From contig CAVUYM010000012.1 in assembly GCA_963745675.1 (NCBI GenBank), positions 186,001 to 250,000 on the forward strand: a DNA stretch of 64,000 nucleotides, written 5' to 3'. Made by a program: the position numbers and the translations under genes. The DNA is from JAUIIK01 sp963745675. Lineage in GTDB: Bacteria > Chloroflexota > Chloroflexia > Thermomicrobiales > CFX8. The notes below the pieces were generated by a model. It did no database searches. It saw nothing but the letters and a program-made list of their open reading frames with translations, and was not told the origin of the DNA. Positions 55,079-63,831 of this stretch are shown here, in pieces; positions within the stretch are counted from its first letter, which is position 1, and every line of letters starts with the position of its first letter.

Positions 55079-56398
55079 TTAACAGCCGATGAAGGCGCCG
55101 TTCTCGCGGACTCTGGCTAGCGCTTCGCCGCGCACTTTTGACGCCGCTGTATCCGACTCTTCCAAATAGATTTCGAACGCCCCGCGGCTCAGGGCGAGAA
55201 CCCGGCAGCGCTGGGCCACGACGACGCTGGCTGCACGCGGCGTATCGGTCAAGAGCGCCAGCTCGCCGAAGTAGTCTCCGGGGCCAAGCTCGGCGATGAC
55301 GGTATAGTCCTGTGCTTCGTCGTGCTCGTCACGCTCTTCAAATTCGACATCGACGCGCCCATCAATGATGACGAAGAATTCGTCTGCCCCATCACCCTGA
55401 CGGACGACGACGGAACCCGCCTCATAGGAACGCTCTTCCATATAGGGCCGCAATGCTTGGAAAACTTCATCTTCAAGCGGGGTGAAGACTCCTACCCTGC
55501 CCTCCTTCCGGCGATGCCGGAGACGGCGGCGGAGCGAATAGAGCGCCGCTAGTCGACGTCCTGTTCGTCGCAGACCACCCGAAGGCTGTATCGTCTCCTC
55601 AAGGTCGACCGCGATCACGGTCCGAACGGGTCGTTCGAGCAGCAGGTCGATCGCAGCTTGCGAGACCAAACTGCCGACCAGGCCACTGGCGGGCGCGCTA
55701 CGAGGAAGCTGATCCCGTTGGCCGAGCAGGATACGCTCGGTTTCGCGCAAAACCTCAGGCTGAGACTTTGAAGGAGAGACCATCCTGAGCAGTATCGGTA
55801 CGGCCGTTGTCGGCTCACGCGCTTCCAGATCAGCCGGGCCGTAGGTTCCGCTGAGCACCTCCAGATGATCGTCCCGGTAGTCGTTGACCAGCGTCCAAAC
55901 GGAACTCCCGATATCAAAGCCGGTTACAACGGGCACACCGGCACTCTGGGCTGCTTCGTGCAGCGACCAACGGACGCGAAAGTCTTCAACGTTCTCGATA
56001 CCCAAAGCGTCGATGACCAGATCAGCGGTGGCGATGAGCCCTGGAAAGTCAACCGCCTGCAGCGGCTGGTTGTGTGATGTACATGTAGCAAAGGGATTGA
56101 TCCGCTTGAGATCTTCAACCAGCAGATCCACAAAGTTCTGGCCGATAGAATGGAAACCACGGCCAATTCGTGCAAGATGATATTGGGTCACGATACGATC
56201 GTCGACAAAACAGAAACATTCGACGCCCGAAGTCGCGAGATATTCGGTAGTGCGCGACCCGATAACCCCGCAGCCGACAACCAGCACCGTGGCGTCGCGC
56301 AAACTCAACTGTTGGTCAGCGTCGACGAGCCCGGATTGTTGCGACGTCAGTAGCCGGTAGAAGGTCTCGTGATCAGGTAACTGATCAAAGGTTTGCAT
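55079..56398 (-). CDS. ThiF/E1-like adenylyltransferase fused to a cNMP-binding domain
   Basis: A 439-residue fusion not familiar to me. Residues ~20-270 form a ThiF/MoeB/E1-like ATP-binding domain: DATVLVVGCGVIGSRTTEYL (nucleotide loop), CFCFVDDRIVTQYHLARIGR (Asp and Arg of the E1 fold), LLVEDLKRINPF and ADLVIDALGIENVEDF. The second part (~310-430) is a cyclic-nucleotide-binding domain: EDEVFQALRPYMEERSYEAG, SVVVRQGDGADEFFVIIDGR and GPGDYFGELALLTDTPRAAS. No partner ubiquitin-like protein or JAB peptidase adjoins it; lgt is 70 bp upstream on the same strand. ATG 56398 is chosen; GTG 56437 is possible. Adenylation of an unknown carrier under cNMP control is a guess. Confidence 0.8.
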   Translation of the reverse strand: MQTFDQLPDHETFYRLLTSQQSGLVDADQQLSLRDATVLVVGCGVIGSRTTEYLATSGVECFCFVDDRIVTQYHLARIGRGFHSIGQNFVDLLVEDLKRINPFATCTSHNQPLQAVDFPGLIATADLVIDALGIENVEDFRVRWSLHEAAQSAGVPVVTGFDIGSSVWTLVNDYRDDHLEVLSGTYGPADLEAREPTTAVPILLRMVSPSKSQPEVLRETERILLGQRDQLPRSAPASGLVGSLVSQAAIDLLLERPVRTVIAVDLEETIQPSGGLRRTGRRLAALYSLRRRLRHRRKEGRVGVFTPLEDEVFQALRPYMEERSYEAGSVVVRQGDGADEFFVIIDGRVDVEFEERDEHDEAQDYTVIAELGPGDYFGELALLTDTPRAASVVVAQRCRVLALSRGAFEIYLEESDTAASKVRGEALARVRENGAFIGC

Positions 56399-56467
56399 TT
56401 CGATCTTTGCGTTTCTGTCGCTCGATCTATCCCACACGATTGCTGAAAGCGGCGTTCTATTCGCAAG

Positions 56468-57292
56468 TTACGCTGCCGTCGCCGTTGCCGGCGGTTGTTC
56501 GTCGGTCGCTCGGTCACGATAGTAGAAAAACGCCAGCCCCACCAGCCCCACAACGACCCCGACGAGGGAAAAGAATTGCGCCTGCTGCATACCCAGGAAC
56601 CAGATATGCTCCTCTCGGAACCACCCATGTATGAAGAATCGACCGATTCCGTACGTAACCAGGTAGACGGCGAAGAGCGCGCCGTCCGGCATCGACCTTT
56701 TACGCAGCTTCCAGATCAGGGCGAAGACGAGCAAGTTGAGCGCCATATCGTATATCGGATATGGATGAGTGCGGACATTGAGCAAACGATCTGGGATGAA
56801 CGAATTCGGATTGGTATAGGTAAAGGAAAAGAAGGAGTTGGTCTTCGAGCCCCAGGCGTCGCCGTTGACGACGTTGCCCCAGCGCCCAATAGCCTGGGCC
56901 AGCACCAGCCCCGGAGCTACAGCATCGGTCGCTTTCAGGAAGTTGATCTTGTAGATCCGGCAACCGATATAGACACCCAGAGCGCCCATGATCACCGCGC
57001 CCCAGATCGCAAGGCCACCCCGATTGATCTGAATGATGCGTTCAGGATGATCCGAGTAGAAGCTCCAGTCATCTATAACATGAAACATACGCGCACCGAG
57101 AATACCGAGCACGATCGTCCAGGTTGCGATACCCCCGTAGTGGGTCGTATCCATGCCCTTGCGCTTAAACTCGCGGTCGATTATCCAGACGGAGACGAAG
57201 ATAGCAGTTGTGATCGCTATGCTGTACCAGCGCAGGATAGCTATGCCGCCTATTTTGAGGAGAATCGGATCGAGCGAGATCGTGATGTGCAT
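56468..57292 (-). CDS. lgt: Prolipoprotein diacylglyceryl transferase
   Basis: A 274-residue integral membrane enzyme that moves diacylglycerol from phosphatidylglycerol to the lipobox Cys of prolipoproteins, such as the PhnD-like protein at 35099. Signature parts: ILRWYSIAITTAIFVSVWII, LGILGARMFHVIDDW, RGGLAIWGAVIMGALG, the Lgt signature LAQAIGRWGNVVNGDAWG near residue 140, RTHPYPIYDM and VTYGIGRFFIHGWFREEH near 225. Seven hydrophobic helices fit the family. It is followed on the same strand by the ThiF-cNMP gene. Confidence 0.93.
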   Translation of the reverse strand: MHITISLDPILLKIGGIAILRWYSIAITTAIFVSVWIIDREFKRKGMDTTHYGGIATWTIVLGILGARMFHVIDDWSFYSDHPERIIQINRGGLAIWGAVIMGALGVYIGCRIYKINFLKATDAVAPGLVLAQAIGRWGNVVNGDAWGSKTNSFFSFTYTNPNSFIPDRLLNVRTHPYPIYDMALNLLVFALIWKLRKRSMPDGALFAVYLVTYGIGRFFIHGWFREEHIWFLGMQQAQFFSLVGVVVGLVGLAFFYYRDRATDEQPPATATAA

Positions 57293-57488
57293 AGCATCCT
57301 TCGTATTTCGCGCTATCTGCCACAGACGTCGGGCGGAGTTGAACGGCGAGTCAGTTTGAGCCGTTCACCTCGCACTGCCAGGAAAGTATAGGACAACCAC
57401 GGACGCCAGCCTGTGGTCGATATTCCGGTACAATCGCCGATGGCGTCATCCAGATGCCGTTTCCGATCACCGTCGAAAGGGCGCTCCA

Positions 57489-58748
57489 TTGACCAACACG
57501 ACCAATCGCCGCCGAGTCGTCATCTCAGGGCTAGGCGCGATAACCTCACTTGCTGATTCTGCAGAAGGCACCTGGCAGCGCTTGCTCGCCGGAGAGTCGG
57601 GCATTAGCCGTATCGATCGTTGGGACCCGAGCGAACTTCCAGTGCAGATCGGCGCGGAGATCAAAGGGACGCCCGAATTGCCGATGATTGACGCCAAGCA
57701 AGCCCGGAACATCGCCCGCTACGCGCGCTTCGGCATCGCCGCCGCGGGCGAAGCCCTCGACGACGCCGGCCTGCTCGACAATGGCATGAATCATGAGCGA
57801 GCGGGTGCGATCATCGGAACCGGAGCTGGCGGCATGTCTGAGATCGCCGACATGACGCGCATCTTCGACGAACGCGGCTACCGGCGCGTATCGCCCCACT
57901 TCATGACAACGTTCCCGCACAACATGGCCTCCTACCACGTTGCCCAGGCATTCCAGCTGCTCGGCCCAAACTCGACCGTATCAACGGCCTGCGCAACCGG
58001 CGCTCAGGCTATCGCCGACGCCACGGCCGCAATCAGGCGCGATGAAGCAGACGTCATGGTTGCTGGCGGTGCCGAACACGCCGTCTTTCCACTTTTCCTT
58101 GCATCCTTCATCGTCCAGCGGGCTGCCAGCACACTCAACGATGATCCAGAGCGCGCCAGCCGGCCCTTCGACGCCGGCAGGACCGGCTTTGTAATAGGCG
58201 ACGGTGCCGGGATTCTCGTTCTTGAAGAGATGGAGCATGCGCTGGCACGCGGGGCGACGATCTATGCTGAGTTGCTCGGGGCCGGAACATCCTCGGACGC
58301 GTTTCATCCAATCGCGCCACACCCGGAAGGGCACGGCGCGGCACGGGCTATTCAGATGGCCTTGCGCGATGCTGGTGTCCAACCGGAGGAGATTGATTTC
58401 GTCAACGCCCACGCTGCATCAACCCCGCTTGGCGACGCCGCCGAGACCGAATCAATCAAGCTGGGACTGGGCGCAGAACACGCCCGGAGTATTCCGGTCA
58501 ACTCGACTAAGTCAATGATCGGACACACGATGGGCGCTGCCGGGGCAATCGAGACACTGGCAACCGCCTTGAGCATCCGCGACGGACGCGTACATCCAAC
58601 GATCAATCAGGAGACGTCCGATCCGGACTGCGATCTCGACTACGTGCCGAACCAGGCTCGAGACGTCGATATCCGTATCGCGTTGAAGAACTCCTTTGGC
58701 CTCGGCGGCCAGAACGCCTGCCTCGTCCTGGGCCGCTTCGACGGCTAG
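57489..58748 (+). CDS. Beta-ketoacyl-ACP synthase II (FabF type)
   Basis: A 419-residue condensing enzyme that extends acyl-ACP with malonyl-ACP in fatty-acid synthesis. The active-site Cys is in GPNSTVSTACATGAQAIADA (~163), the first His in DFVNAHAASTPLGDAAETES (~305), the Lys-Ser in NSTKSMIGHTMGAAGAIETL (~340, second His). The closing LKNSFGLGGQNACLVLGRF is typical of KAS II. The TTG start at 57489 follows GAAAGG. It converges on the alpha/beta hydrolase with a 4-bp tail overlap. No acyl carrier or other fab genes adjoin it, so it may be a stand-alone copy; a specialised condensing role is possible. Confidence 0.88.
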   Translation: MTNTTNRRRVVISGLGAITSLADSAEGTWQRLLAGESGISRIDRWDPSELPVQIGAEIKGTPELPMIDAKQARNIARYARFGIAAAGEALDDAGLLDNGMNHERAGAIIGTGAGGMSEIADMTRIFDERGYRRVSPHFMTTFPHNMASYHVAQAFQLLGPNSTVSTACATGAQAIADATAAIRRDEADVMVAGGAEHAVFPLFLASFIVQRAASTLNDDPERASRPFDAGRTGFVIGDGAGILVLEEMEHALARGATIYAELLGAGTSSDAFHPIAPHPEGHGAARAIQMALRDAGVQPEEIDFVNAHAASTPLGDAAETESIKLGLGAEHARSIPVNSTKSMIGHTMGAAGAIETLATALSIRDGRVHPTINQETSDPDCDLDYVPNQARDVDIRIALKNSFGLGGQNACLVLGRFDG

Positions 58749-59683
58749 TGGAAACTGGCCGCACCTGCCACGAGGGTGGCCCGAAAGAACCTGTCAACCC
58801 GGTCAACGTATTCGTCGGGAACTCTGGCGAAAGCGCCCAAATGTCCTGCGTCGGAGACGACCCAGGGTTCGACGACCCGGCTGCCACCGCTCTGCTCTAT
58901 TTTTCGCATTTGGGCAATGGGAACAGCGCGGTCAGCCGAACCGTGAATCAGGAAAACTCGACCAGTCTCTGCCCGTGCAACTGAACGCGCCGGCTGAACA
59001 TCATCAATATTGACGCCCTCCACTACTCGCAGGGCCAGCTTCAAACCCGGTCGCAGTAGATTACGGGCAAGGAGTGGCGAACCGTCCGCGTACGCGGAAT
59101 CGCTAACGACGGCCGCCAAACCAGGCTCATGCTCCATCGCCATCAGTGCGCTTGCGCCGCCAAGGCTCCAGCCGAGGACGCCAATCGAATCCCGTTCGAT
59201 GCCTTGCCCCGCGACAAAATCAACCGCTCCAAGCACATCCCACTGTTCGCGCAAGCCATAGGTGCAGCTTGCTGACGGGGACATACCATGACCTCGAAGG
59301 TCGAACAAAAGCAGGCTGTAACCCCGTTCCCACAGCCGCCGCGCCAAATCCAGCATGCTCGTGCGGTTTTGATAGCGCCCGTGGACCAGGACGATAGCCC
59401 GCGCCGTACGTTCCTGCCCGATCCACCAGCCCTGAAGAATGAGACTGTCATCCGATTGCGTCGGGAAACTCACAACGTCGTAAGGCATTCCGAAATCGCG
59501 CGGAGTCGTCTCTCCAGTAGGCTGCCGCGGCGTAGTTGTGTAGTCATGAGCCTTGTAGACCGCAAGGGCGGAGTAGAAACCCGACAAGCCGAGCAGGCTT
59601 GCGAATAGCACAGCGTACAATCGCCCTGCCGGCATGTGGAAGAGCCAGCAGGACGCTCTGAATTTCGACCAGAGCGGACGCAT
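58745..59683 (-). CDS. Alpha/beta hydrolase with N-terminal membrane anchor
   Basis: A 312-residue alpha/beta hydrolase. An N-terminal hydrophobic helix (LYAVLFASLLGLSGFYSALA) should anchor it with the catalytic domain outside. The fold shows RAIVLVHGRYQNRTSMLDLA (oxyanion), LLLFDLRGHGMSP, the nucleophile elbow GVLGWSLGGASALMAMEHEP, the acid in FLIHGSADRAVPIAQM and His in WVVSDAGHLGAFARVP. It resembles the BAAT/Dienelactone-type and prolyl-oligopeptidase-like hydrolases called YqkD/YfhR. The substrate is unknown; an esterase is likely. Confidence 0.85.
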   Translation of the reverse strand: MRPLWSKFRASCWLFHMPAGRLYAVLFASLLGLSGFYSALAVYKAHDYTTTPRQPTGETTPRDFGMPYDVVSFPTQSDDSLILQGWWIGQERTARAIVLVHGRYQNRTSMLDLARRLWERGYSLLLFDLRGHGMSPSASCTYGLREQWDVLGAVDFVAGQGIERDSIGVLGWSLGGASALMAMEHEPGLAAVVSDSAYADGSPLLARNLLRPGLKLALRVVEGVNIDDVQPARSVARAETGRVFLIHGSADRAVPIAQMRKIEQSGGSRVVEPWVVSDAGHLGAFARVPDEYVDRVDRFFRATLVAGAASFH

Positions 59684-59828
59684 GTTTCGAATCTATCCTC
59701 AACGACGGAAAAGCAAGCTCACACGCGAGACCTGGATTTCGAGGTAAGGACAAGCGAGCGCCCCGAGTATACTTGGCATCCGGGCTGGCATAGGCGACCT
59801 GGCCACAGGCGGTGATAGGGGAAAACGG

Positions 59829-60458
59829 GTGAGCGTACAGACGGGTCCGTTGGCCGGACGAATGACACGCAGGGCAGCTCAGGTGCGAGCCGGCAAGTGC
59901 GAAGTCTTCGACCTGAAAACCGATCAATTTCTCCAGATCTCCGATATGCTCGGCAAACAGGTCGCTATCATGACAGCCTTCAACGCCGAGGACCACAGCG
60001 AGGTGCTTTCAACCGCCCACACGCGTGCAATCAACCACTCTCTGCTGTTGCTCAAAGACCACGGCCTCTACTCGAACAAGCGCAATAAGATGATGACCAT
60101 CATCCAGGATACCGTCGGCCGCCACGATATCCTCTTTCCGCTCGACGACGAACGTGGCTATCTCGACGACTATGGCGTTGAGGGTCACCGTAATTCACTT
60201 GATGCGCTAGCTGACGCGCTCAAGAAGCATGAAATCGAGCGCGAACAGATTCCGATCGATGTCGTGAACTGGTTCATGCACATCGCCCTCAAACCTCGTG
60301 GCGAGTTGGAAGTGCGCGAGCCGTTATCCGAGCGCAACAGCAACGTCGTCCTCAAAGCGCACATGCCGCTGCTGGTTGCCGTCGTTCCAAGCCCCAACGA
60401 TCAGAGTCCAATGAACGGATTCAATCCGACTGATATCCTCGTTCGCATCTATATGTAA
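59829..60458 (+). CDS. DUF1989 (urea carboxylase-associated) family protein
   Basis: A 209-residue protein of the DUF1989 family, whose members adjoin urea carboxylase or aminomethyltransferase-like genes. Family blocks: AAQVRAGKCEVFDLKTDQFL, AFNAEDHSEVLSTAHTRAIN, GLYSNKRNKMMTIIQDTVGR with the HDIL motif that follows, and a C-terminal AHMPLLVAVVPSPNDQSPMN. The usual Cys after HDxL is replaced (HDILFPLDDERG), which may affect metal binding. AGGGGAAAACGG precedes the GTG start. No urea-cycle gene is nearby. Confidence 0.72.
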   Translation: MSVQTGPLAGRMTRRAAQVRAGKCEVFDLKTDQFLQISDMLGKQVAIMTAFNAEDHSEVLSTAHTRAINHSLLLLKDHGLYSNKRNKMMTIIQDTVGRHDILFPLDDERGYLDDYGVEGHRNSLDALADALKKHEIEREQIPIDVVNWFMHIALKPRGELEVREPLSERNSNVVLKAHMPLLVAVVPSPNDQSPMNGFNPTDILVRIYM

Positions 60459-60578
60459 CGACACCACTCGATCTAGCACTTCGCGCCTTTATCAAAGCTT
60501 TAATTTGCGCCGGTAGAGTGCAAAGTGTGAATAATCGAGCAGGTATACAGAGCATAAATAGCGAAAACAGGAGGACCA

Positions 60579-60902
60579 ATGTTCGCAAACTCCCGTAGAC
60601 GCATGGTTTTGGCCGCAGCGACGCTGGCTATCGCAGTGATCGCTGGCGCTGGACTGGCATTCGGTATGGCATCCGGAGACAACGAGCACCCGATCACCGG
60701 CCCGGCACTACAACAGGCCAGTGACGCAGCCCTGGAATACACTGGCGGAGGACGAGTGACCGGAACCGAAGTCGGCGACGAGGATAGCTACTACGAAGTC
60801 GAGGTCACGCTCGACGACGGTACCCAGGTCGACGTTCAGCTAGACGAGAATTTCAACGTGCTGTTTTCCGAGTCGGACGGGGTTGGCGATAGCGAGGACT
60901 AA
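60579..60902 (+). CDS. Small exported PepSY-domain protein
   Basis: A 107-residue protein with an N-terminal signal/anchor (MVLAAATLAIAVIAGAGLAF) and one PepSY domain: LQQASDAALEYTGGGRVTGT, EDSYYEVEVTLDDGTQVDVQ, LDENFNVLF. PepSY domains are thought to inhibit or regulate extracellular peptidases, many of which this window encodes, but no direct link is shown. ACAGGAGGACCA lies just before the ATG and an intrinsic terminator follows. Confidence 0.82.
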   Translation: MFANSRRRMVLAAATLAIAVIAGAGLAFGMASGDNEHPITGPALQQASDAALEYTGGGRVTGTEVGDEDSYYEVEVTLDDGTQVDVQLDENFNVLFSESDGVGDSED

Positions 60903-60928
60903 TAGCGTCGCAGGATAGCAATACGGAG

Positions 60929-60958
60929 CGGGGTGCGTTACAAGGCGCACCCCGTTTT
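60929..60958 (+). terminator. Rho-independent terminator of the PepSY gene
   Basis: CGGGGTGCG and CGCACCCCG (9-bp stem, 8-nt loop) followed by TTTT. Confidence 0.85.
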
Positions 60959-60990
60959 GCATTCTCAGATAGATGTGAATCGCAAGGCGC

Positions 60991-61548
60991 CTATCCGATG
61001 CGATAGATCATCTCGGTGCGACCGATGCGGATGCGGTTGCCGTCCTGGAGGGTGTAGGGCGCACGGATTCTCCGGCGGTTGACGTAGGTAGCATTCTCGC
61101 CGCCACCGTGGACGATGATGTGTGAGCTAACGCTGGAATCCCAACGCATATGAGCGTGGACGCGATGGACGTAGGGGTCGATGATTCTGACCGTTGCGTT
61201 TTGGCCGCGCCCAAGGATGATAATGCCAGCTGTCTCGTCACAGGGCAGACTCGCGATCAAGTTCCCTTCGGAATCTTCGAGACTAACCATACGATCTTCG
61301 CCGGTTCGTGACTCGAAAATCGGTTCCTCCGGAGTAGTTGCTAAGCGCAGGCGGTCGGATAATGGGCCGGAAACAGCTTTCACATCTCGGCGTGTATCCA
61401 TCATCGAGTCGGCATCGTCGAAGTCTTCGGCCTCTCTGCCGCCTGAATAAAACGGGTCGACAAAATCGGCCAGCCGCTCCTTGGCTCGCGACTGTTCGTG
61501 TTCTCGTATCTCTTTGATAGCGCGGAGATTGAATTGCCGGCGACTCAT
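60991..61548 (-). CDS. FHA-domain protein
   Basis: A 185-residue protein with a C-terminal FHA domain that binds phosphothreonine peptides. The first ~70 residues are charged and helical (LRAIKEIREHEQSRAKERLA) with Thr and Ser that a kinase could modify. The FHA domain shows IIILGRGQNATVRIIDPYVH, RVHAHMRWDSSVS and GENATYVNRRRIRAPYTLQD. The core Gly-Arg and Ser/His positions are kept, though VHRVHA replaces the usual SRxHA. ATG 61548 is preferred (GGGGTG upstream). An intact Ser/Thr kinase is not present in the window, only the remnant at 37623. Confidence 0.78.
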   Translation of the reverse strand: MSRRQFNLRAIKEIREHEQSRAKERLADFVDPFYSGGREAEDFDDADSMMDTRRDVKAVSGPLSDRLRLATTPEEPIFESRTGEDRMVSLEDSEGNLIASLPCDETAGIIILGRGQNATVRIIDPYVHRVHAHMRWDSSVSSHIIVHGGGENATYVNRRRIRAPYTLQDGNRIRIGRTEMIYRIG

Positions 61549-61924
61549 GTCAGCGCACCCCGACGTTCGTAAGCTGCTGTGATACTGGCCCGGTGGACTA
61601 TGGAACAAGCCTAGTCTAACAGGCGAAGTGGCCAAATCGACCTGCGTACGTACAGGATATTAGAGCCATTTCCGCCGCCAAGCAGCACATACGTCCGCCG
61701 CATCGCACGCGCAGGTGCGGGCTGTAGCGCCTCTTGACGATTGCGCTACGCTCGCCAATCTTGCAGATAGCACTCGAACCAGTTGAGCAGCCCGCCGAAG
61801 GAATGCTCGCTCGGACCGCCGGCCAGAGCACCATGCGCGCCGCTGGCGCTCTTCAGCCCGGGCAGATATCCGCAGCCGGCGAGCAGGCTGAAGTGGGGGC
61901 GCCAGCGTCTAGACCGGTGGTCGG
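61549..61924. other. Intergenic stretch with an unidentified coding scrap
   Basis: About 375 bp without an intact gene. On the minus strand from about 61900 to 61745 a frame reads GALAGGPSEHSFGGLLNWFE and then YLQDWRA before a stop. The ending slightly resembles prolyl-oligopeptidase tails such as that at 63832, but similarity is too weak to call. Confidence 0.35.
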
Positions 61925-63541
61925 TTAGTCACCGAAATATTCAACCTTCACACTGCTCCACTCGATATGATGCACGCCCTCATAGAAGTCGCACTCGGTA
62001 TCGGAAGCCAGGATATTTGCAGACCCACTCGACGTGCAATTTGCGTTCAGCTGAATGTGTATCTCATCACCCTTAACGACTTCGACGAAGGCGGTGAGTT
62101 CCGTACTCCCAACGACAGAGCGCGTAGCGGTAGGAGAGTCAATCACAAAGCTGTCGGACTGAGCATCGTCCGTTTCGGTCGGACTCGAGACCGACATGAC
62201 GAGAAAGAACTGGGAATGCATGTCGCCCAGACCGTAGGTCCACAGCTCCCCGTTCCAGCTGACATCAGCCGTAACGCGCAGGACGCCGGTGTGCGTTGCC
62301 ACGATGGTGTTTTCCAGATATGGGTTAACGGTGACGAATTCGTTGATGCCAAAATAGACTCCCGTGCGCATGTCTATTGTGGCCGGATAGGCAGTGACGT
62401 CGGTGAAGAGGGCGACGGCCTGGGCGAACGCGCCATGCTGCCCGGAGTAGGATGCGTTGGCTTTGTCGGGGGCATCAAGTTCGACGACGTTCGGCAGGTC
62501 TTCTGTCGCTGTTGGGGCCGGTGTAGGAGGTTCGGTCGAAGTTGGCGATGCCGTCACCGTCGCGGTCACTGTGGGTTCGGCGGTCCCTGTCCCGGTTGCA
62601 GTTGCCGGCGTCGTCGATGTCGGCGTTGCGGTCGCGCCGGACGTTGCCGTTGGAGAAGGCTCAGGCTCGGGCGCCTCGTAACGCCAGGCGTAATAGTGCT
62701 GGCCGACGTTTCCGGCCTCGACGACGAAGCCCGGCGGGTTCCCCGGCGTATAGGTCAGGCAACGTCGTTCAAAACACTGCATCAGCACCAGGCGTGGCGT
62801 CCCCGCCACCTGCACGATTGCCCAGTAGGCTTCGGTGATCGGCCGTCCAGTAGCGAAGTAGGGGTTCTCAAACAGCTGGGCCTGGATGAACTGCCCATTC
62901 TCATAGACGGTCCCGGTTGAATTCATGAAGCTCCAGAAAGGCGCGGCGATAGCGTGGTTGGTCACATCGTCGAGAACGCTCACGACGACGCCCTGCCCGA
63001 CCAGCGACGAGTCGCTGGTCACGCTGCCCGCACGGTCGATGCGCTGGGTGATTGCCGAGCCGATTGCTAGTGGCGCTGCATTCAGCACCGCGCCGAAGCT
63101 GGCATAGGTTGGACCTGTTGGATCATTGCCGTCGCCCGCCACGTTGACTGTAGCCGGCTGGCGGTCAATGAAGCTATTGTCGCCAATCTGCATCCGGCCA
63201 CTAATCAGTTCGACCACCAACAGACCATTGGTGACGAAGAAGAGGGAAGCGGGATCAGCACCTGGATCGTTGATCTCCATGCGCGCCTTGTCGAAGTACT
63301 GGACGCTGCGCTGACCGCCCGGTGACTCGTCATAGACTTCGCTGAGCTGTGTGGTGAAGGCTTCCGGTCCCCACATCCAGGTGCGTGTCGCCTGCCCCTC
63401 GACGACCGGCCGGTCCGTACGATCCCAGGTGCGCTGGAAATGCTCGTTAGCCGGCGCAACTGCGAGCGCCTGCAGGATGCCTGCGCCGGTGAGGATTAAC
63501 GCTGCCAGGAGCGCTAAGTACGGCAGCCGTCGTCGAATCAT
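61925..63541 (-). CDS. Secreted protein, paralogue C (shared N-domain, Thr-rich linker, jelly-roll-like C-domain)
   Basis: A 538-residue relative of paralogues A and B. ATG 63541 is set by GGAGGT and gives a signal peptide (LPYLALLAALILTGAGIL). The shared domain (~25-290) has WMWGPE, FVTNGLLVVELISGRMQIGD, TVNVAGDG, CFERRCLTYTPGNP and GNVGQHYYAWRY. Then comes a 60-residue Thr/Pro/Ala linker (TATSGATATPTSTTPATATG) of extracellular type. The C-domain differs from A and B: GQHGAFAQAVALFTDVTAYP, GVYFGINEFVTVNPYLENTI, GVLRVTADVSWNGELW and GDEIHIQLNANCTSSGSANI resemble a C1q/TNF-like jelly roll. The N-domain thus behaves as a module joined to different binding domains. Confidence 0.78.
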   Translation of the reverse strand: MIRRRLPYLALLAALILTGAGILQALAVAPANEHFQRTWDRTDRPVVEGQATRTWMWGPEAFTTQLSEVYDESPGGQRSVQYFDKARMEINDPGADPASLFFVTNGLLVVELISGRMQIGDNSFIDRQPATVNVAGDGNDPTGPTYASFGAVLNAAPLAIGSAITQRIDRAGSVTSDSSLVGQGVVVSVLDDVTNHAIAAPFWSFMNSTGTVYENGQFIQAQLFENPYFATGRPITEAYWAIVQVAGTPRLVLMQCFERRCLTYTPGNPPGFVVEAGNVGQHYYAWRYEAPEPEPSPTATSGATATPTSTTPATATGTGTAEPTVTATVTASPTSTEPPTPAPTATEDLPNVVELDAPDKANASYSGQHGAFAQAVALFTDVTAYPATIDMRTGVYFGINEFVTVNPYLENTIVATHTGVLRVTADVSWNGELWTYGLGDMHSQFFLVMSVSSPTETDDAQSDSFVIDSPTATRSVVGSTELTAFVEVVKGDEIHIQLNANCTSSGSANILASDTECDFYEGVHHIEWSSVKVEYFGD

Positions 63542-63831
63542 CACCGACCTCCAAACGCGGAACTCAAGGATCCGCTTCTGAGTATGAATTGCCGGCGTCA
63601 ATGGATGCGACCGGCGTGAGCAATACTATGCATTATCCGCCTGCGACTGGATAAGGATAGCGCAATAACCTGGAACGGTGCGGCCAGTGCAATAGCGCGA
63701 TGATTCTCACGCTTTTCTAGCACGCCAGCATGGCCTGCCCCGGCTCTTGCCGTAACTCGTCGAGCCCCGCCAATTCACAAGCAGCCCGATGTAGAAGCTG
63801 CATAGAGCAACTTGCCGCATCGACTGCGAGC
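63542..63831. other. Intergenic stretch, no gene recognised
   Basis: About 290 bp between paralogue C and the S9 peptidase, which is upstream on the same strand. Nothing beyond the ribosome binding site of paralogue C is seen. Confidence 0.35.

Noticed and set aside
61745..61924. Scrap resembling an S9 peptidase tail
   Set aside because: Only a short WFxxYL-type ending is shared; not enough to name.
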